DNA from: DATCLS01 sp036563805
GTDB lineage: Bacteria > Actinomycetota > Acidimicrobiia > Acidimicrobiales > VFJN01
NCBI GenBank assembly: GCA_036563805.1
Contig: DATCLS010000016.1
Coordinates: 62,001 to 126,000 of the forward strand
Length of the DNA: 64,000 nucleotides
Direction: 5' to 3'
Below, in pieces: positions 8,674 through 17,625 of the stretch. Both the position numbers and the translations under genes were made by a program. Below the pieces are notes generated by a model, which had not been told where the DNA came from, made no database searches, and worked only from the letters and a program-made list of their open reading frames with translations. The number at the start of each line of letters is the position of its first letter. The first letter of the stretch is position 1.

Positions 8674-9963
8674 TCAGTGGACCGTGACCTCGGGGATCGG
8701 GACCACGAGCTCCGCGCCCCAGGCCCGCGTGTAGGCGAGCTGCTCGATGATCTCGTCCTTGACGTTCCAGGGCAGGATCAGGATCACGTCGGGCTCGACC
8801 TCGGCGATCCTCTCGGGGGCGTGGATGGGGATGTGGGTGCCCGGCAGGAACCTGCCCTGCTTGTACGGATTGCGATCGACCGTGAAGTCGAGGAAGTCGG
8901 TGCGGATCCCGCAGTAGTTGAGCAGCGTGTTGCCCTTGCCCGGGGCGCCGTAGCCGACCACGGTCTTGCCCGCCCGCTTGGCCGCGATGAGGTACTCGAG
9001 CAGCTGCCGCTTGGTCTCCCGGGCCCGCCTCTCGAACGCCGAGTAGGCGGCGATGTCCGCGTAGCCGGCCTCGAGCTCCCGGGCCCGCAGGCCGACCACG
9101 GCGGCCGACTCCGGCGGGGCGTCGGCGGCCCGACCGGCGTAGATCCGCAGCGAGCCCCCGTGGGTCCACAGCTCGTCGACGTCGAAGATGCGCAGCCCGT
9201 GGGCGGCGAAGACCCGCTCGACCGTCAGGAACGAGAAGTAGGAGAAGTGCTCGTGGTAGATCGTGTCGAGCTGGTTGCCCTCCACGAGCCGCTGCAGGTG
9301 GGGGAACTCCATCGTGACCACGCCCGTGGGGGCGAGGAGGATGGCGACGCCCGCCACGAAGTCGTTCAGGTCCGGCACCTGGGCGAGGACGTTGTTGCCG
9401 ATGACCAGGTCGGCCTGCACGCCCTCGCTGGCGAGCCGCGCGGCCACCTCGGCGCCGAAGAACTCGGTGAGCGTGGGCACGCCCTTCTCCTCGGCCACCT
9501 CGGCCACGTTGAGGGCGGGCTCGATGCCGAGGACGGGGATGCCCTTGCCGACGAACCACTGGAGCAGGTAGCCGTCGTTGCTGGCCAGCTCGACGACCAG
9601 GCTGTCGGGCGTGAGCCGCAGACGCTCGGTGATGGCGTCGACGTAGTCACGGCAGTGCGCCAGCCAGCTGTCCGAGTAGGACGAGAAGTAGGCGTACTCG
9701 GTGAAGATGTCGCCCGGCGCCACGTACTCCTGCAGTTGGACCAAGAAGCAGCCCTCGCAGACGTGGACCCGCAGCGGGTAGAACGCCTCCATCGCGTCGC
9801 GGCGGTCGGCCTCGACGTAGCTCTCGCACAGCGGCGACATGCCGAGGTCGACGAACACGTGCCGCAGCTCCTCGCCGCAGAACCGACACGGCCCGCCGCC
9901 CGGGTCGGTCGCGCCGGCGTCGGCGCGCGTCGTGCTCGAGCGCGGAGGAGCTGAAACCACCAT
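8674..9963 (-). CDS. Sugar C-methyltransferase (TylC3/NovU-type)
   Basis: A SAM-dependent methyltransferase of about 429 residues with the three-part layout of deoxysugar C-methyltransferases. An N-terminal zinc-binding domain has CRFCGEEL and CEGC; a central Rossmann domain has the SAM motif ELASNDGYLL and GIEP; a C-terminal domain contains GYGAPGKGNTLLNYC. The catalytic segment YHEHFSYFS is intact. It would add a methyl group to a keto-deoxysugar nucleotide, producing a branched sugar. The ATG at 9963 has AAAGGG upstream and is preferred; an in-frame ATG at 9984 lacks a ribosome site. It heads the tightly packed minus-strand gene run, with about 160 bp of free sequence before it. Confidence 0.93.
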   Translation of the reverse strand: MVVSAPPRSSTTRADAGATDPGGGPCRFCGEELRHVFVDLGMSPLCESYVEADRRDAMEAFYPLRVHVCEGCFLVQLQEYVAPGDIFTEYAYFSSYSDSWLAHCRDYVDAITERLRLTPDSLVVELASNDGYLLQWFVGKGIPVLGIEPALNVAEVAEEKGVPTLTEFFGAEVAARLASEGVQADLVIGNNVLAQVPDLNDFVAGVAILLAPTGVVTMEFPHLQRLVEGNQLDTIYHEHFSYFSFLTVERVFAAHGLRIFDVDELWTHGGSLRIYAGRAADAPPESAAVVGLRARELEAGYADIAAYSAFERRARETKRQLLEYLIAAKRAGKTVVGYGAPGKGNTLLNYCGIRTDFLDFTVDRNPYKQGRFLPGTHIPIHAPERIAEVEPDVILILPWNVKDEIIEQLAYTRAWGAELVVPIPEVTVH

Positions 9964-10122
9964 GTGCCGCCCTTTTGTCGTCATCCGGTGCGGCCAGTGT
10001 CGCCGGGCGGCTTGAAGCGGCCCTGAAGGAGAGCTGAGGCGTCGCTGAAGGCTGGGCGGGGCCGCCGCCGGGGCCGGCCACCGGGGCCGGTGCCGCCCGC
10101 CGCGCCCGAGCCCGCCAGGGCG

Positions 10123-11022
10123 TCACGAGTACCAGGCGAGCGTCCGCGCCAGGCCCTCGGCCAGGTCGGTCGTGGGGACCCAGCCGCAGGCGCGGGCGGT
10201 GGCGGCCAGGTCGGCCACCGCCTCGGTCTCGCCCGGCCGGTCGGCCCGGCCGCCGAAGCGCGGCTCGACGTCCCCGCCGACGAGGGCGGCGATCGTCTCG
10301 ACGACGTGGCGCACGGGGAGGAGCCGGCCCGAGCCGACGTCGACGACGCGCCCGAGCGCGGCCGGCGCCTCGGCCACGGCGAGCAGCGCGTCCACGACGT
10401 CGTCGATGTACACCCAGTCGCACAGCCGCCGGCCGCTCGACAGCACGGGCGCCTCGCCGCGCAGCAACGACGTGATCGTGTAGGGCACGACCTTGGACGT
10501 GTCGGGCTGGTCCGGGCCGTACACCATGAACGGTCGGGCCGTGGTCACCGGCGTGCCGTACAGCGAGCGGAACATGCGGGCGTAGCCGCCGACCGCCCAC
10601 TTGGCGGCGGCGTAGGGCGAGCAGGGCGTGCCGTCGGGTCCCGGCTCGTCGCCGGAGCCGATCAGCACCACGCGGCCGCACCCGGCCTCCGTCGCCGCCG
10701 CCAACACGTTCACGCTCGCCACCAGGTTGCTCGCCAGGGTGGGGTGCACCGCGGCGAGGGACCGGGCGCCGGTCACCTCGCCGGCCAGGTGGAAGACGAC
10801 CGCCGGCCGCACCTCCGCCACGAGTCGCTCCGCGAAGGACCGCTCGCTCAGGTCGCCCGCCACCCACGTGGCGCCGGGGACCACGTCGTCGGCGGCGCGG
10901 CGGGCCGTGCACACCGTCGCCCAGCCGTCGGCGACGAGCCGCCGGGCGAGCGCCCGCCCGATGAAGCCGCTCGCGCCCGTCACCAGCGCGCTCCCGGACC
11001 GTGCTTGCGCCCCTGCCCGCAT
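10123..11022 (-). CDS. NAD-dependent epimerase/dehydratase
   Basis: A 299-residue extended SDR protein. The nucleotide-binding motif is TGASGFIGRALARRL. An unusual active-site segment reads VLIGSGDEPG, with the catalytic YAAAK later (SPYAAAKWAVGGYAR) and ARPFMVYGPDQ in the sugar-binding half. The ATG at 11022 has GAGGA seven bases upstream; the frame extends 24 codons further without a signal. It is separated by about 160 bp from the C-methyltransferase, so it may have its own transcript, and it diverges from the oxygenase gene at 11157. It is likely a 4-ketoreductase or epimerase finishing a deoxysugar; the exact substrate is unknown. Confidence 0.9.
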   Translation of the reverse strand: MRAGAQARSGSALVTGASGFIGRALARRLVADGWATVCTARRAADDVVPGATWVAGDLSERSFAERLVAEVRPAVVFHLAGEVTGARSLAAVHPTLASNLVASVNVLAAATEAGCGRVVLIGSGDEPGPDGTPCSPYAAAKWAVGGYARMFRSLYGTPVTTARPFMVYGPDQPDTSKVVPYTITSLLRGEAPVLSSGRRLCDWVYIDDVVDALLAVAEAPAALGRVVDVGSGRLLPVRHVVETIAALVGGDVEPRFGGRADRPGETEAVADLAATARACGWVPTTDLAEGLARTLAWYS

Positions 11023-11156
11023 GTCCGCCGTCCTCTGCTCGTCGCTGATCGTCCGCCCGCGCCCGCCGCCGGAGCGCCGACGCCAGCTTGCCACCCCTTG
11101 CCACCCTGCGTGCCCTCCGGCATGCTGGCGAGCGGCGGCAAGGGAAGGCGGGCGGC

Positions 11157-12092
11157 ATGACCAGTGTCCATCACGATGCGGCGTTCGGCGACGACGAGCG
11201 CCGGGCGGCGGCCTACCGGGGCGACATCTTCCTGACGGCCCCGGACGCGGCGACGCAGGCGTTCTGCGGGTTCGCCCGCCATCTCATCGAGGAGGCGTTC
11301 GACGGCCTCGACCCCGAGACCGCGCAGGACCACGTGCCGGTCGAGCGCTACGTCGAGATCCTCGCGGACCTCAAGCCCCGCTTCATCCACCATCCCCGCT
11401 CGAAGGAGCTGCTGCGCGCCGTCCTCGAGCAGCGGGGGTGCGACCTCGAGCAGACCTACGTCGACGTGCCCCGGCTGCGCACGTCGACCTCGGGGGGCTA
11501 CCTGACGTCAGGCATCGCCTACGCCTGGCACCCCCATCGCGACACCTGGTACTCGGCGCCGCTGAGCCAGCTGAACTTCTGGATGGCCGTCTATCCGATC
11601 GAAGCGGGCAACGCGATGGCCTTCCACCCCGAGTACTTCGCCACCCCGGTGCCCAACACGTCCGCCTCGTACAACTACTACGAGTGGAACAGCAAGCACC
11701 GGGCGGCCGCGGCCTCCCAGGTCGGCGGCGACGACCGGCCGCTCCCCCGCCCGACGGGCGACCTCGACCTCCGGGACCCGCTCGTCTTCGTCACCCCGGT
11801 CGGCGGGCTGATCGAGTTCTCGGGGCAGCACCTCCACTCGAGCGTCCCCAACCACTCGGGCCGCACCCGGTTCTCGATCGACTTCCGGACCGTGCACGTC
11901 GGCGACATCGAGGCCGGGCGGCGCGCCCCCGACGTGGACGTCGCCTGCACCGGCTCGTCGATCCGGGACTTCGTACGGGCGTCCGACCTCGCCCCCATGC
12001 CCGAGCGCGTCGTCGCGCGGTTCGACGACGGCACCGAGGCGCGGGGGGACCTGGTGTTCGGCGGCGGGGAGGCCGTCAGGCGGGAGGCCTGA
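11157..12092 (+). CDS. Phytanoyl-CoA dioxygenase-like 2-oxoglutarate/Fe(II) oxygenase
   Basis: A 311-residue protein that looks like a cupin-fold non-heme iron oxygenase. The segment AWHPHRDTWY supplies an HxD iron pair, and GQHLHSSVPNHSGRTRFS supplies the distal histidine and the arginine that would hold 2-oxoglutarate. The start is the ATG preceded by AAGGGAAGG. The gene is on the opposite strand to its neighbours and its last 17 bp overlap the end of the methyltransferase gene at 12076. Such enzymes hydroxylate or desaturate small molecules and are sometimes found in sugar or antibiotic clusters. Here it may modify a sugar or a substituent of the polysaccharide, which is an inference from context. 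Confidence 0.82.
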   Translation: MTSVHHDAAFGDDERRAAAYRGDIFLTAPDAATQAFCGFARHLIEEAFDGLDPETAQDHVPVERYVEILADLKPRFIHHPRSKELLRAVLEQRGCDLEQTYVDVPRLRTSTSGGYLTSGIAYAWHPHRDTWYSAPLSQLNFWMAVYPIEAGNAMAFHPEYFATPVPNTSASYNYYEWNSKHRAAAASQVGGDDRPLPRPTGDLDLRDPLVFVTPVGGLIEFSGQHLHSSVPNHSGRTRFSIDFRTVHVGDIEAGRRAPDVDVACTGSSIRDFVRASDLAPMPERVVARFDDGTEARGDLVFGGGEAVRREA

Positions 12093-13221
12093 GGGCCTCG
12101 ACGTCGACCCAGCGCCCGCCCGCGGCCTCGACCTCGGGCCAGCTGGCCCGAAGCTCGGGCAGCAAATCCGGCAGGAACAGCGCCACCCGCTCCGGGCGCG
12201 CCGCCAGCAGGCGGCTCGGCGCCACGACCGGGATGTCCGTCGCCGGCATGCGGCGCCCGTGCTTGGCCGGCGAGGCGTCGGCGACGGCGGGGAGGAGGCG
12301 GCGGTCGACGCCGGCGCGGCACAGCAGCGCCACCGCCCGGGAGGCCGCCCCGTAGCCGACCACGCGGCGCCCCGCCGCCTTCTGCTCGACCAGCCAGCCG
12401 TGCAGGGCCTCGGCCCGGGCCGCCGCATCGGCCTCCAGGTCGCGCAGGCGGGCGGCGTCCTCGACCCCCGCCGCGGTTTCCTCGGCGATCAGGCCGTCGA
12501 CCCCGGGGGCCGCGGGCGCGGCGCCGAGCCCGGCCGCGCCGCCGCCCGGGCCCTCGCCCCGGGTGGCGACCAGCAGGAGCGTGCCCCCGTAGAGGTCGAA
12601 GCGCCAGGCCTGGCGGGCGACGAAGCCGACCTCGGCCAGCATGCGGGCCAGCACCGGGGTCGAGTAGTACGCGTAGTGGCCGTGGCGCAGGGAGTTCCAC
12701 TGCCCCCGCCGCAGGATCGTCGCCAGCGAGTGGTACTGCACCAACAGCACGCCGCCGGGGGCGACCCGGGCCGCCCGCTCCCCCAGCGCCGCCGCCTGGT
12801 CGGAGCTGTGCATGAGCCCGAAGCAGTCGAGCACCACGTCGGCCGGCTCACCGTCGGCGACCACGTCCAGGCCCCGCTCGGCCAGCAGCCCGAGCCACGA
12901 GCCGCCGTGGGGGCTGCCGTACTCGGCGGCCCGGGCCCCGGCCGGTAGCCAGCCCGCCGCCGCCACCCGCTCGACCGCGTCGGCGGCCTGCTGGACGAGC
13001 GCGGCGGGCTCGGCGCCCCGCGGCTCCTCGGGCACGGTGGGATCGACGAGCAGCTGGGCCAGGCCGCAGCCGGCGCAGAGCCACATCTGCAGGGGGTAGG
13101 TGGGATCGGGCCCCGGCTCGTCGGCCGCTGGGAAGTGGTCCGCGGCCGGCTGGTCGCCGAGGTCCAACACGATCTCGCCGCCGGTGCCCCGGCACCACCG
13201 GCAGGCGGGGACCCCGGTCAC
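12076..13221 (-). CDS. C-methyltransferase-like protein with altered SAM-binding region
   Basis: A 381-residue relative of the sugar C-methyltransferase at 8674. The N-terminal zinc motifs CRWC and CAGC and the C-terminal GYGAASRAVALL are present. The central domain is shortened: where the paralogue has ELASNDGYLL, this has EYGSPHGGSWL, and about 35 residues that carry the SAM-ribose-binding acidic motif (GIEP) are missing. The catalytic segment becomes LRHGHYAYYS, keeping a histidine and tyrosines. It may bind SAM differently, act as a partner subunit or do another reaction. The start is a GTG 38 bp from the divergent rfbC-like gene. Its end overlaps the oxygenase gene tail to tail. Confidence 0.85.
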   Translation of the reverse strand: MTGVPACRWCRGTGGEIVLDLGDQPAADHFPAADEPGPDPTYPLQMWLCAGCGLAQLLVDPTVPEEPRGAEPAALVQQAADAVERVAAAGWLPAGARAAEYGSPHGGSWLGLLAERGLDVVADGEPADVVLDCFGLMHSSDQAAALGERAARVAPGGVLLVQYHSLATILRRGQWNSLRHGHYAYYSTPVLARMLAEVGFVARQAWRFDLYGGTLLLVATRGEGPGGGAAGLGAAPAAPGVDGLIAEETAAGVEDAARLRDLEADAAARAEALHGWLVEQKAAGRRVVGYGAASRAVALLCRAGVDRRLLPAVADASPAKHGRRMPATDIPVVAPSRLLAARPERVALFLPDLLPELRASWPEVEAAGGRWVDVEALRPPA

Positions 13222-13259
13222 CGGTCGTCCGCCCGGCCCGGAGCTGCCAGGATGGCGCT

Positions 13260-13808
13260 ATGCAGGTGCGGACGACGTCGCTGGCCGGCGTGCTCGTGTT
13301 CGTCCCCACGCCCCACCGCGACGACCGGGGCTTCTTCACGCGTACGTTCGATGCCGCGGCGGCGGCCACCCACGGCCTGGAGCCGGCGACGTTCGTGCAG
13401 GACTCGCAGTCGCGCTCGGGCCGGGGCACGCTCCGCGGGCTCCACACCCGGGCCGGGCGCGGCGAGGCCAAGCTCGTGCGGTGCGCCCGGGGCGCGGTGC
13501 ACGACGTGGTCGTGGACGCCCGCCCAGGGTCGCCGACGTTCGGCCGTCACGAGGCCTTCCGGCTCGACGACGAGCGCTTCTGGCACGTCTACATCCCTTC
13601 CGGCCTGCTCCACGGGTTCCAGGTGCTGAGCGACGTGGCCGACGTCTGCTACCGCATCGACACCGAGCACGACCCTACCGAGGACCGTGCCGTCCGCTAC
13701 GACGACCCCGACCTGGCGATCGACTGGCCCCTGCCGGTCACCGGGCTGAGCCCCCGCGACGCCGCCGCCGGCTCGTGGGCCGACCACGTCGCCAGCCTGC
13801 GCCGGTGA
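13260..13808 (+). CDS. rfbC: RmlC-like dTDP-4-dehydrorhamnose/keto-sugar 3,5-epimerase
   Basis: A 182-residue cupin of the RmlC family, which epimerises C3 and/or C5 of 4-keto-6-deoxy nucleotide sugars. Visible family motifs are DDRGFFTRTF, GTLRGLHTR (with the catalytic histidine of RGLH), KLVRCARGAVHDVVVD and YIPSGLLHGF. The loop that normally reads like TDYYxPEHE, with a catalytic tyrosine, is DTEHDPTED here, so it may be a mono-epimerase or an isomerase acting on a different sugar. The ATG is 38 bp from the divergent methyltransferase-like gene. No rmlA, rmlB or rmlD cluster is adjacent, so a rhamnose assignment is not secure. Confidence 0.85.
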   Translation: MQVRTTSLAGVLVFVPTPHRDDRGFFTRTFDAAAAATHGLEPATFVQDSQSRSGRGTLRGLHTRAGRGEAKLVRCARGAVHDVVVDARPGSPTFGRHEAFRLDDERFWHVYIPSGLLHGFQVLSDVADVCYRIDTEHDPTEDRAVRYDDPDLAIDWPLPVTGLSPRDAAAGSWADHVASLRR

Positions 13809-13821
13809 CCCCCGGTCGGGG

Positions 13822-15969
13822 TCAGCCGCCCGCGGCGCCGCCCGGCCGCCCCGTCTCGACCTCGAGCGGGCCGGCGCCGGCGACCTCGCACCGCCCACCG
13901 GCCGCCTCGATGGTCAGCCGCCGGCCGGCCACCCGCACGCCGTCGAGCCGCAGCCGCCCGACGTCGGGCGGGAGCGCGGGGGCCACCCGCAGGCGGTTCT
14001 GCGGGACGTCGGGGTCGAGGCGCAGGAGCGTGCGGGCGATGAGCAGCGGTGCGGCGGCCGCCCACGCCTGGGGCGAGCAGGAGGTCGGGTAGGCGACGGG
14101 GGTCGGCAGCTCGTCGCGGGCGAAGCCGGCGAACAGCTCGGGTAGCCGGCCGCCGGTGGCGCCGGCCACGCCCAGCAGCCCGTCGATCAGCCGGTGGGCC
14201 TCGGCGACGAACCCGTAGCGCATCAGGCCGGCCGCGCTCAGGGCCGTGTCGTGGGGCCAGACCGACCCGCGGTGGTACGACACCGGGTTGTAGGCGGGCA
14301 TCGACGCCGCCAGGGTGCGCACGCCCCAGCCGCTGTTCAGCTCGGGCCCGGCGAGGTGGCGGGCGACGGCGGCGGCCTTGTCGTCGTCGACGATGCCGGT
14401 CCACAGACAGTGGCCCATGTTGCTGGCCAGCGAGTCGATGGGGCGCTTGTCGGCGTCGAGGCCGAGGGCGAACCAGCCCCGGTCGGGCAGCCAGAAGTCG
14501 CGGTTGAACGCCTCCTTCAGCCGGCGGGCCCGCTCCCGGTAGGTGGCCTCGGCGGTGCCGTCGCCGACCGCCCGGGCGATGTCGGCCCGGGCCAGGTAGG
14601 CGGCGTAGACGTAGCCCTGGACCTCGCAGAGCGCCACCGGGGTCCGGGCCAGGCGCCCGTCGGCGAAGCGGATGGCGTCTCCCGAGTCCTTCCAGCCCTG
14701 GTTGGCCAGCCCGCGCGACGTGGCCCGCTGGTATTCCACGTAGCCGTCGCCGTCACGGTCGCCGTGGGTGTCGATCCAGCCCAGGGCGGCGTCCGCGTGC
14801 GGGAGGAGCTCGGCGAGCAGCTCGCCGGCCAGCCCCCAGCGCACCAGCTCGCCGAGCAGCATCACGAACAGCGGCGTGGCGTCGATCGAGCCGTAGTAGA
14901 TGTGCCCGCGGCCCCCGGGCAGCGTCGCCGGCGAGCCGAAGCGGACCTCGTGCAGGATCTTGCCCGGCTCCTCCTCCGTGGCCGGGTCGACGTCGGTCCC
15001 CTGGAAGCGGGCCAGCGTGGCGAGCACACCGGTGGCCAGCTCGGGCGTGACCAGCAGGCTCATCCAGGCCGTGATGAGCGAGTCGCGCCCGAACAGCGCC
15101 ATGAACCAGGGCGCGCCGGCGGCGATCACCGGCAGGTCCGGGCCCTCGGGCGGGAAGATGCGCAGCGCCCCCAGGTCGCGGGTCGCCTGGGCGAAGGCGT
15201 CGCGCAGCTCCGGCGAGTCGGTCTCGATCTCCGGCGCGCGGGCGAGCCACGACTCGAGCCGCTCGGCCGGCAGCGAGCCGTCGCCGGGGGCCTCGGGCCG
15301 GGCGGCCGGCGGGACGTCGAGGTCGCCGAGCCGGACCTGCACGTCCACGGACAGCTCGTGCGCCTGCCGGGGGGCGAGCGTGAACGCCCAGGTCACCCGC
15401 CCAGCGTCGGACCCGGCGCCGTCGGCGAAGCCGACGCTCGTCCCGATGCTCCGGCCCGCGCTGGCGGCGGTGGTGATGGTGAGGTGGTGGTCGCCCGTCT
15501 CGATCCGGCGCGGGCCCGGCCGGGGCTCCCGGCCCTCCTTGACCTCGAACAGGTCGGCGAAGTCCGCGTCGCAGGTCAGCTCCACGACCACCCGGCACGG
15601 CTCCAGGCCGTAGTTGCGCACGACGATCCGCTCGCGCATGCCGTCGTGCAGGTTGCGGTGCCGGAACACGACCAGCTCGGCGTCGGCCTGGTCGGGCCAC
15701 GGGTGGCCGCGGCCGACGAAGGTGGCTTCGAACGGCGAGGCGACCGACACGGCCAGGGGTTCGAGCCGCTGCCCGTCGATCCGCAGCTCCCAGCGGGACA
15801 GCACGCGGGTGTCCAGCGCGAACAGCCCGTGGGCGGGCTCGTCGCCGATGTCTCCGCTGCGGCCGGACAGGCAGAACGTCTGGCCCTCGACCAGCGTCAC
15901 CGCACCGTCGCCCGGCGTCGGCCCGGCCACCGGACCCGAGTACGTCCACGGAGTGCTCACGGTGCTCAC
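13822..15969 (-). CDS. Amylo-alpha-1,6-glucosidase / glycogen-debranching-type enzyme
   Basis: A protein of about 715 residues with an N-terminal beta-sandwich domain of the GDE_N type (LVEGQTFCLSGRSGDIGDEP, GLFALDTRVLSRWEL) and a C-terminal (alpha/alpha)6 barrel. Barrel motifs are ALFGRDSLITAWM, ALCEVQGYVYAAY and YHRGSVWPHDTALSA. Bacterial proteins of this layout hydrolyse alpha-1,6 branches or alpha-glucosides in the cytoplasm. The start is placed at the GTG at 15969, with AGGAG 13 bases upstream; a second GTG lies nine bases in. The frame stays open upstream without signals. It diverges from a family-4 glycosyltransferase gene; this pairing suggests a role in alpha-glucan or compatible-solute metabolism. 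Confidence 0.88.
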   Translation of the reverse strand: MSTVSTPWTYSGPVAGPTPGDGAVTLVEGQTFCLSGRSGDIGDEPAHGLFALDTRVLSRWELRIDGQRLEPLAVSVASPFEATFVGRGHPWPDQADAELVVFRHRNLHDGMRERIVVRNYGLEPCRVVVELTCDADFADLFEVKEGREPRPGPRRIETGDHHLTITTAASAGRSIGTSVGFADGAGSDAGRVTWAFTLAPRQAHELSVDVQVRLGDLDVPPAARPEAPGDGSLPAERLESWLARAPEIETDSPELRDAFAQATRDLGALRIFPPEGPDLPVIAAGAPWFMALFGRDSLITAWMSLLVTPELATGVLATLARFQGTDVDPATEEEPGKILHEVRFGSPATLPGGRGHIYYGSIDATPLFVMLLGELVRWGLAGELLAELLPHADAALGWIDTHGDRDGDGYVEYQRATSRGLANQGWKDSGDAIRFADGRLARTPVALCEVQGYVYAAYLARADIARAVGDGTAEATYRERARRLKEAFNRDFWLPDRGWFALGLDADKRPIDSLASNMGHCLWTGIVDDDKAAAVARHLAGPELNSGWGVRTLAASMPAYNPVSYHRGSVWPHDTALSAAGLMRYGFVAEAHRLIDGLLGVAGATGGRLPELFAGFARDELPTPVAYPTSCSPQAWAAAAPLLIARTLLRLDPDVPQNRLRVAPALPPDVGRLRLDGVRVAGRRLTIEAAGGRCEVAGAGPLEVETGRPGGAAGG

Positions 15970-16194
15970 GGTCAGCGATCCGCTCCTCTGACGCCTCCTT
16001 CGATCTTCGACCGAGGTGTCCGCCCGCGCGTGACCGTACCGGCTGGAAGCCGCCGCGCGGCCGAGGGCGGCGGATCGCCGACAGAGGCCGCCGTGTCCAG
16101 GGCCGAAGGTCACGAACTCACGGGTCGAAGGCCACCTCGGGCCTCTGACCTTGGCCCCTTTTCCCTCGGGAGCGCCAGGTAAACATTTCGGCCC
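15970..16194. promoter_or_regulatory. Divergent intergenic region between debranching enzyme and GT4 genes
   Basis: This 225-bp stretch lies between two divergent starts and must hold both promoters. I could not place convincing -35/-10 pairs. The family-4 glycosyltransferase ATG has only a distant AGG, so its initiation signal is weak. Confidence 0.4.
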
Positions 16195-17286
16195 ATGCGG
16201 ATCGTCTTGGTCGCACCTCCGTGGATCTCCGTCCCTCCGCCCGCCTACGGCGGAACGGAGCTCGTGATCGACACCCTCGCGCGCGGCCTGGCCGCCGCCG
16301 GACACGACGTGGTGCTGGCCACCACCGGCGACAGCACCTGCCCGGTCGAGCGCACCTGGACCCACCCCCGGGCCCGGACCGCCGACATGGGCGACGTCGC
16401 CGTCGAGCTCCGCCACGTCCTCCACGCCTACGAACAGGTCAGCGGCGCCGACGTCGTCCACGACCACACCACGGCCGGGCCGCTCTACGGCGCCCGCCGC
16501 ACGTCGCTCCCCGTCGTCACCACCAACCACACCCTGTTCAGCGACGACATGCGGGCGATCTACCGGGCCCTCGACGGGCGGGTCCCGGTCATCGCCATCT
16601 CCCACCACCACGCCACCACCGCCCGGGACGTGCCGGTCGCCCGGGTCATCCACCACGGCCTCGACCTCGACGGCATCCCCGTCGGGCCCGGCGGCGACCA
16701 CCTCGCCTTCGTCGGGCGCATGGACCCCAGCAAGGGCGTCCGGGAGGCCATCGAGATCGCCCGCCGGGCGGACGCCCCGCTCGTCATCGCCGCCAAGATG
16801 CGGAGCCGCGCCGAGCGCGACTACTTCGACGCCCAGATCAAGCCCCTGCTGGGCGGCCCCATCGAGTACGCCGGCGAGCTCGACCGCCCCGCCGCCCTCG
16901 AGCTGCTGCGCAGCGCCCGGGCGCTCCTCAACCCGATCCAGTGGGACGAGCCGTTCGGGCTGGTCATGGTCGAGGCCCTGGCCAGCGGGACCCCGGTCAT
17001 CACCAGCCCGCGGGGCGCCGCCCCCGAGATCGTCGACCACGGCACGACCGGCTTCCTCGCCGCCACCCTCGAGCAGGCCGTCGCCGCCGTCAGTTGGTCG
17101 GCCGGCATCGACCGCCGCGCCTGCCGGAAGGCGGCCGAGGCCCGGTTCTCGGCCGACCGCATGGTGGCCGACCACCTCGCCCTGTACCACGACGTCCTGG
17201 CCGGCCGGCTGGTCCGGGCCGCGAACTCCCGGGGCCGCGACGCGGTCGTCGCCCTGCCGGGCGGGGTGACGTCGCTGTCGTCGTAG
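16195..17286 (+). CDS. Family 4 glycosyltransferase (GT-B)
   Basis: A 363-residue retaining glycosyltransferase. The N-terminal half starts MRIVLVAPPW and has the acceptor-side glycine motif PPPAYGGTEL; ADVVHDHT follows. The C-terminal donor domain has FVGRMDPSKGV and the family's catalytic-side motif DEPFGLVMVEALASGTPVI, with the two glutamates spaced as EX7E. It uses a nucleoside-diphosphate sugar to transfer an alpha-linked sugar at the cytoplasmic face. It stands apart from the polysaccharide cluster, divergent from the debranching-type enzyme, so glucan or glycoside synthesis is as likely as exopolysaccharide. The last 25 residues are variable. Confidence 0.9.
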   Translation: MRIVLVAPPWISVPPPAYGGTELVIDTLARGLAAAGHDVVLATTGDSTCPVERTWTHPRARTADMGDVAVELRHVLHAYEQVSGADVVHDHTTAGPLYGARRTSLPVVTTNHTLFSDDMRAIYRALDGRVPVIAISHHHATTARDVPVARVIHHGLDLDGIPVGPGGDHLAFVGRMDPSKGVREAIEIARRADAPLVIAAKMRSRAERDYFDAQIKPLLGGPIEYAGELDRPAALELLRSARALLNPIQWDEPFGLVMVEALASGTPVITSPRGAAPEIVDHGTTGFLAATLEQAVAAVSWSAGIDRRACRKAAEARFSADRMVADHLALYHDVLAGRLVRAANSRGRDAVVALPGGVTSLSS

Positions 17287-17625
17287 CCGGGCGCGCCGTC
17301 GCCGCGGCCGAGCGTCGAGCCTCACCCGCCGGGGCGCTCGGCGCCCTCGTCGACGCCGACGCCTACGACCACGTCGGCGCCACCGACCTGCTGGTGCCGC
17401 TCGCCTCGTCCTGGCGACCCTGGCCGTGACGCCACGGCGGCGGCCGTGACCCGCCTGCTCGCCGGCCGGGCGCCCCCCACCAGCGGGCGTGGCGCCCGCC
17501 CGGTCAGCTGCCCGGCGGCCGCTCCGAGATGGCGGAGCAGGTCGTCGCCGACGCGCCGACGCACGAACGAACCCCCGCCGCCCTGCACCATCCGGGTGCC
17601 ACCCCCGCCCGGAGAGGGGATCTTG
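17287..17625. other. Gene-free stretch before tRNA-Leu
   Basis: No convincing gene is seen in this 339-bp interval. Short open frames on both strands have the composition of GC-rich shadow frames. It contains an 8-bp inverted repeat (CGGGCGCC at 17467-17474 and GGCGCCCG at 17491-17498, 16-nt spacer) that could help end transcription from either side. Confidence 0.5.

Noticed and set aside
17322..17591. 89-codon minus-strand open frame before the tRNA
   Set aside because: Composition is that of a GC-rich shadow frame, with no ribosome site or known motif.
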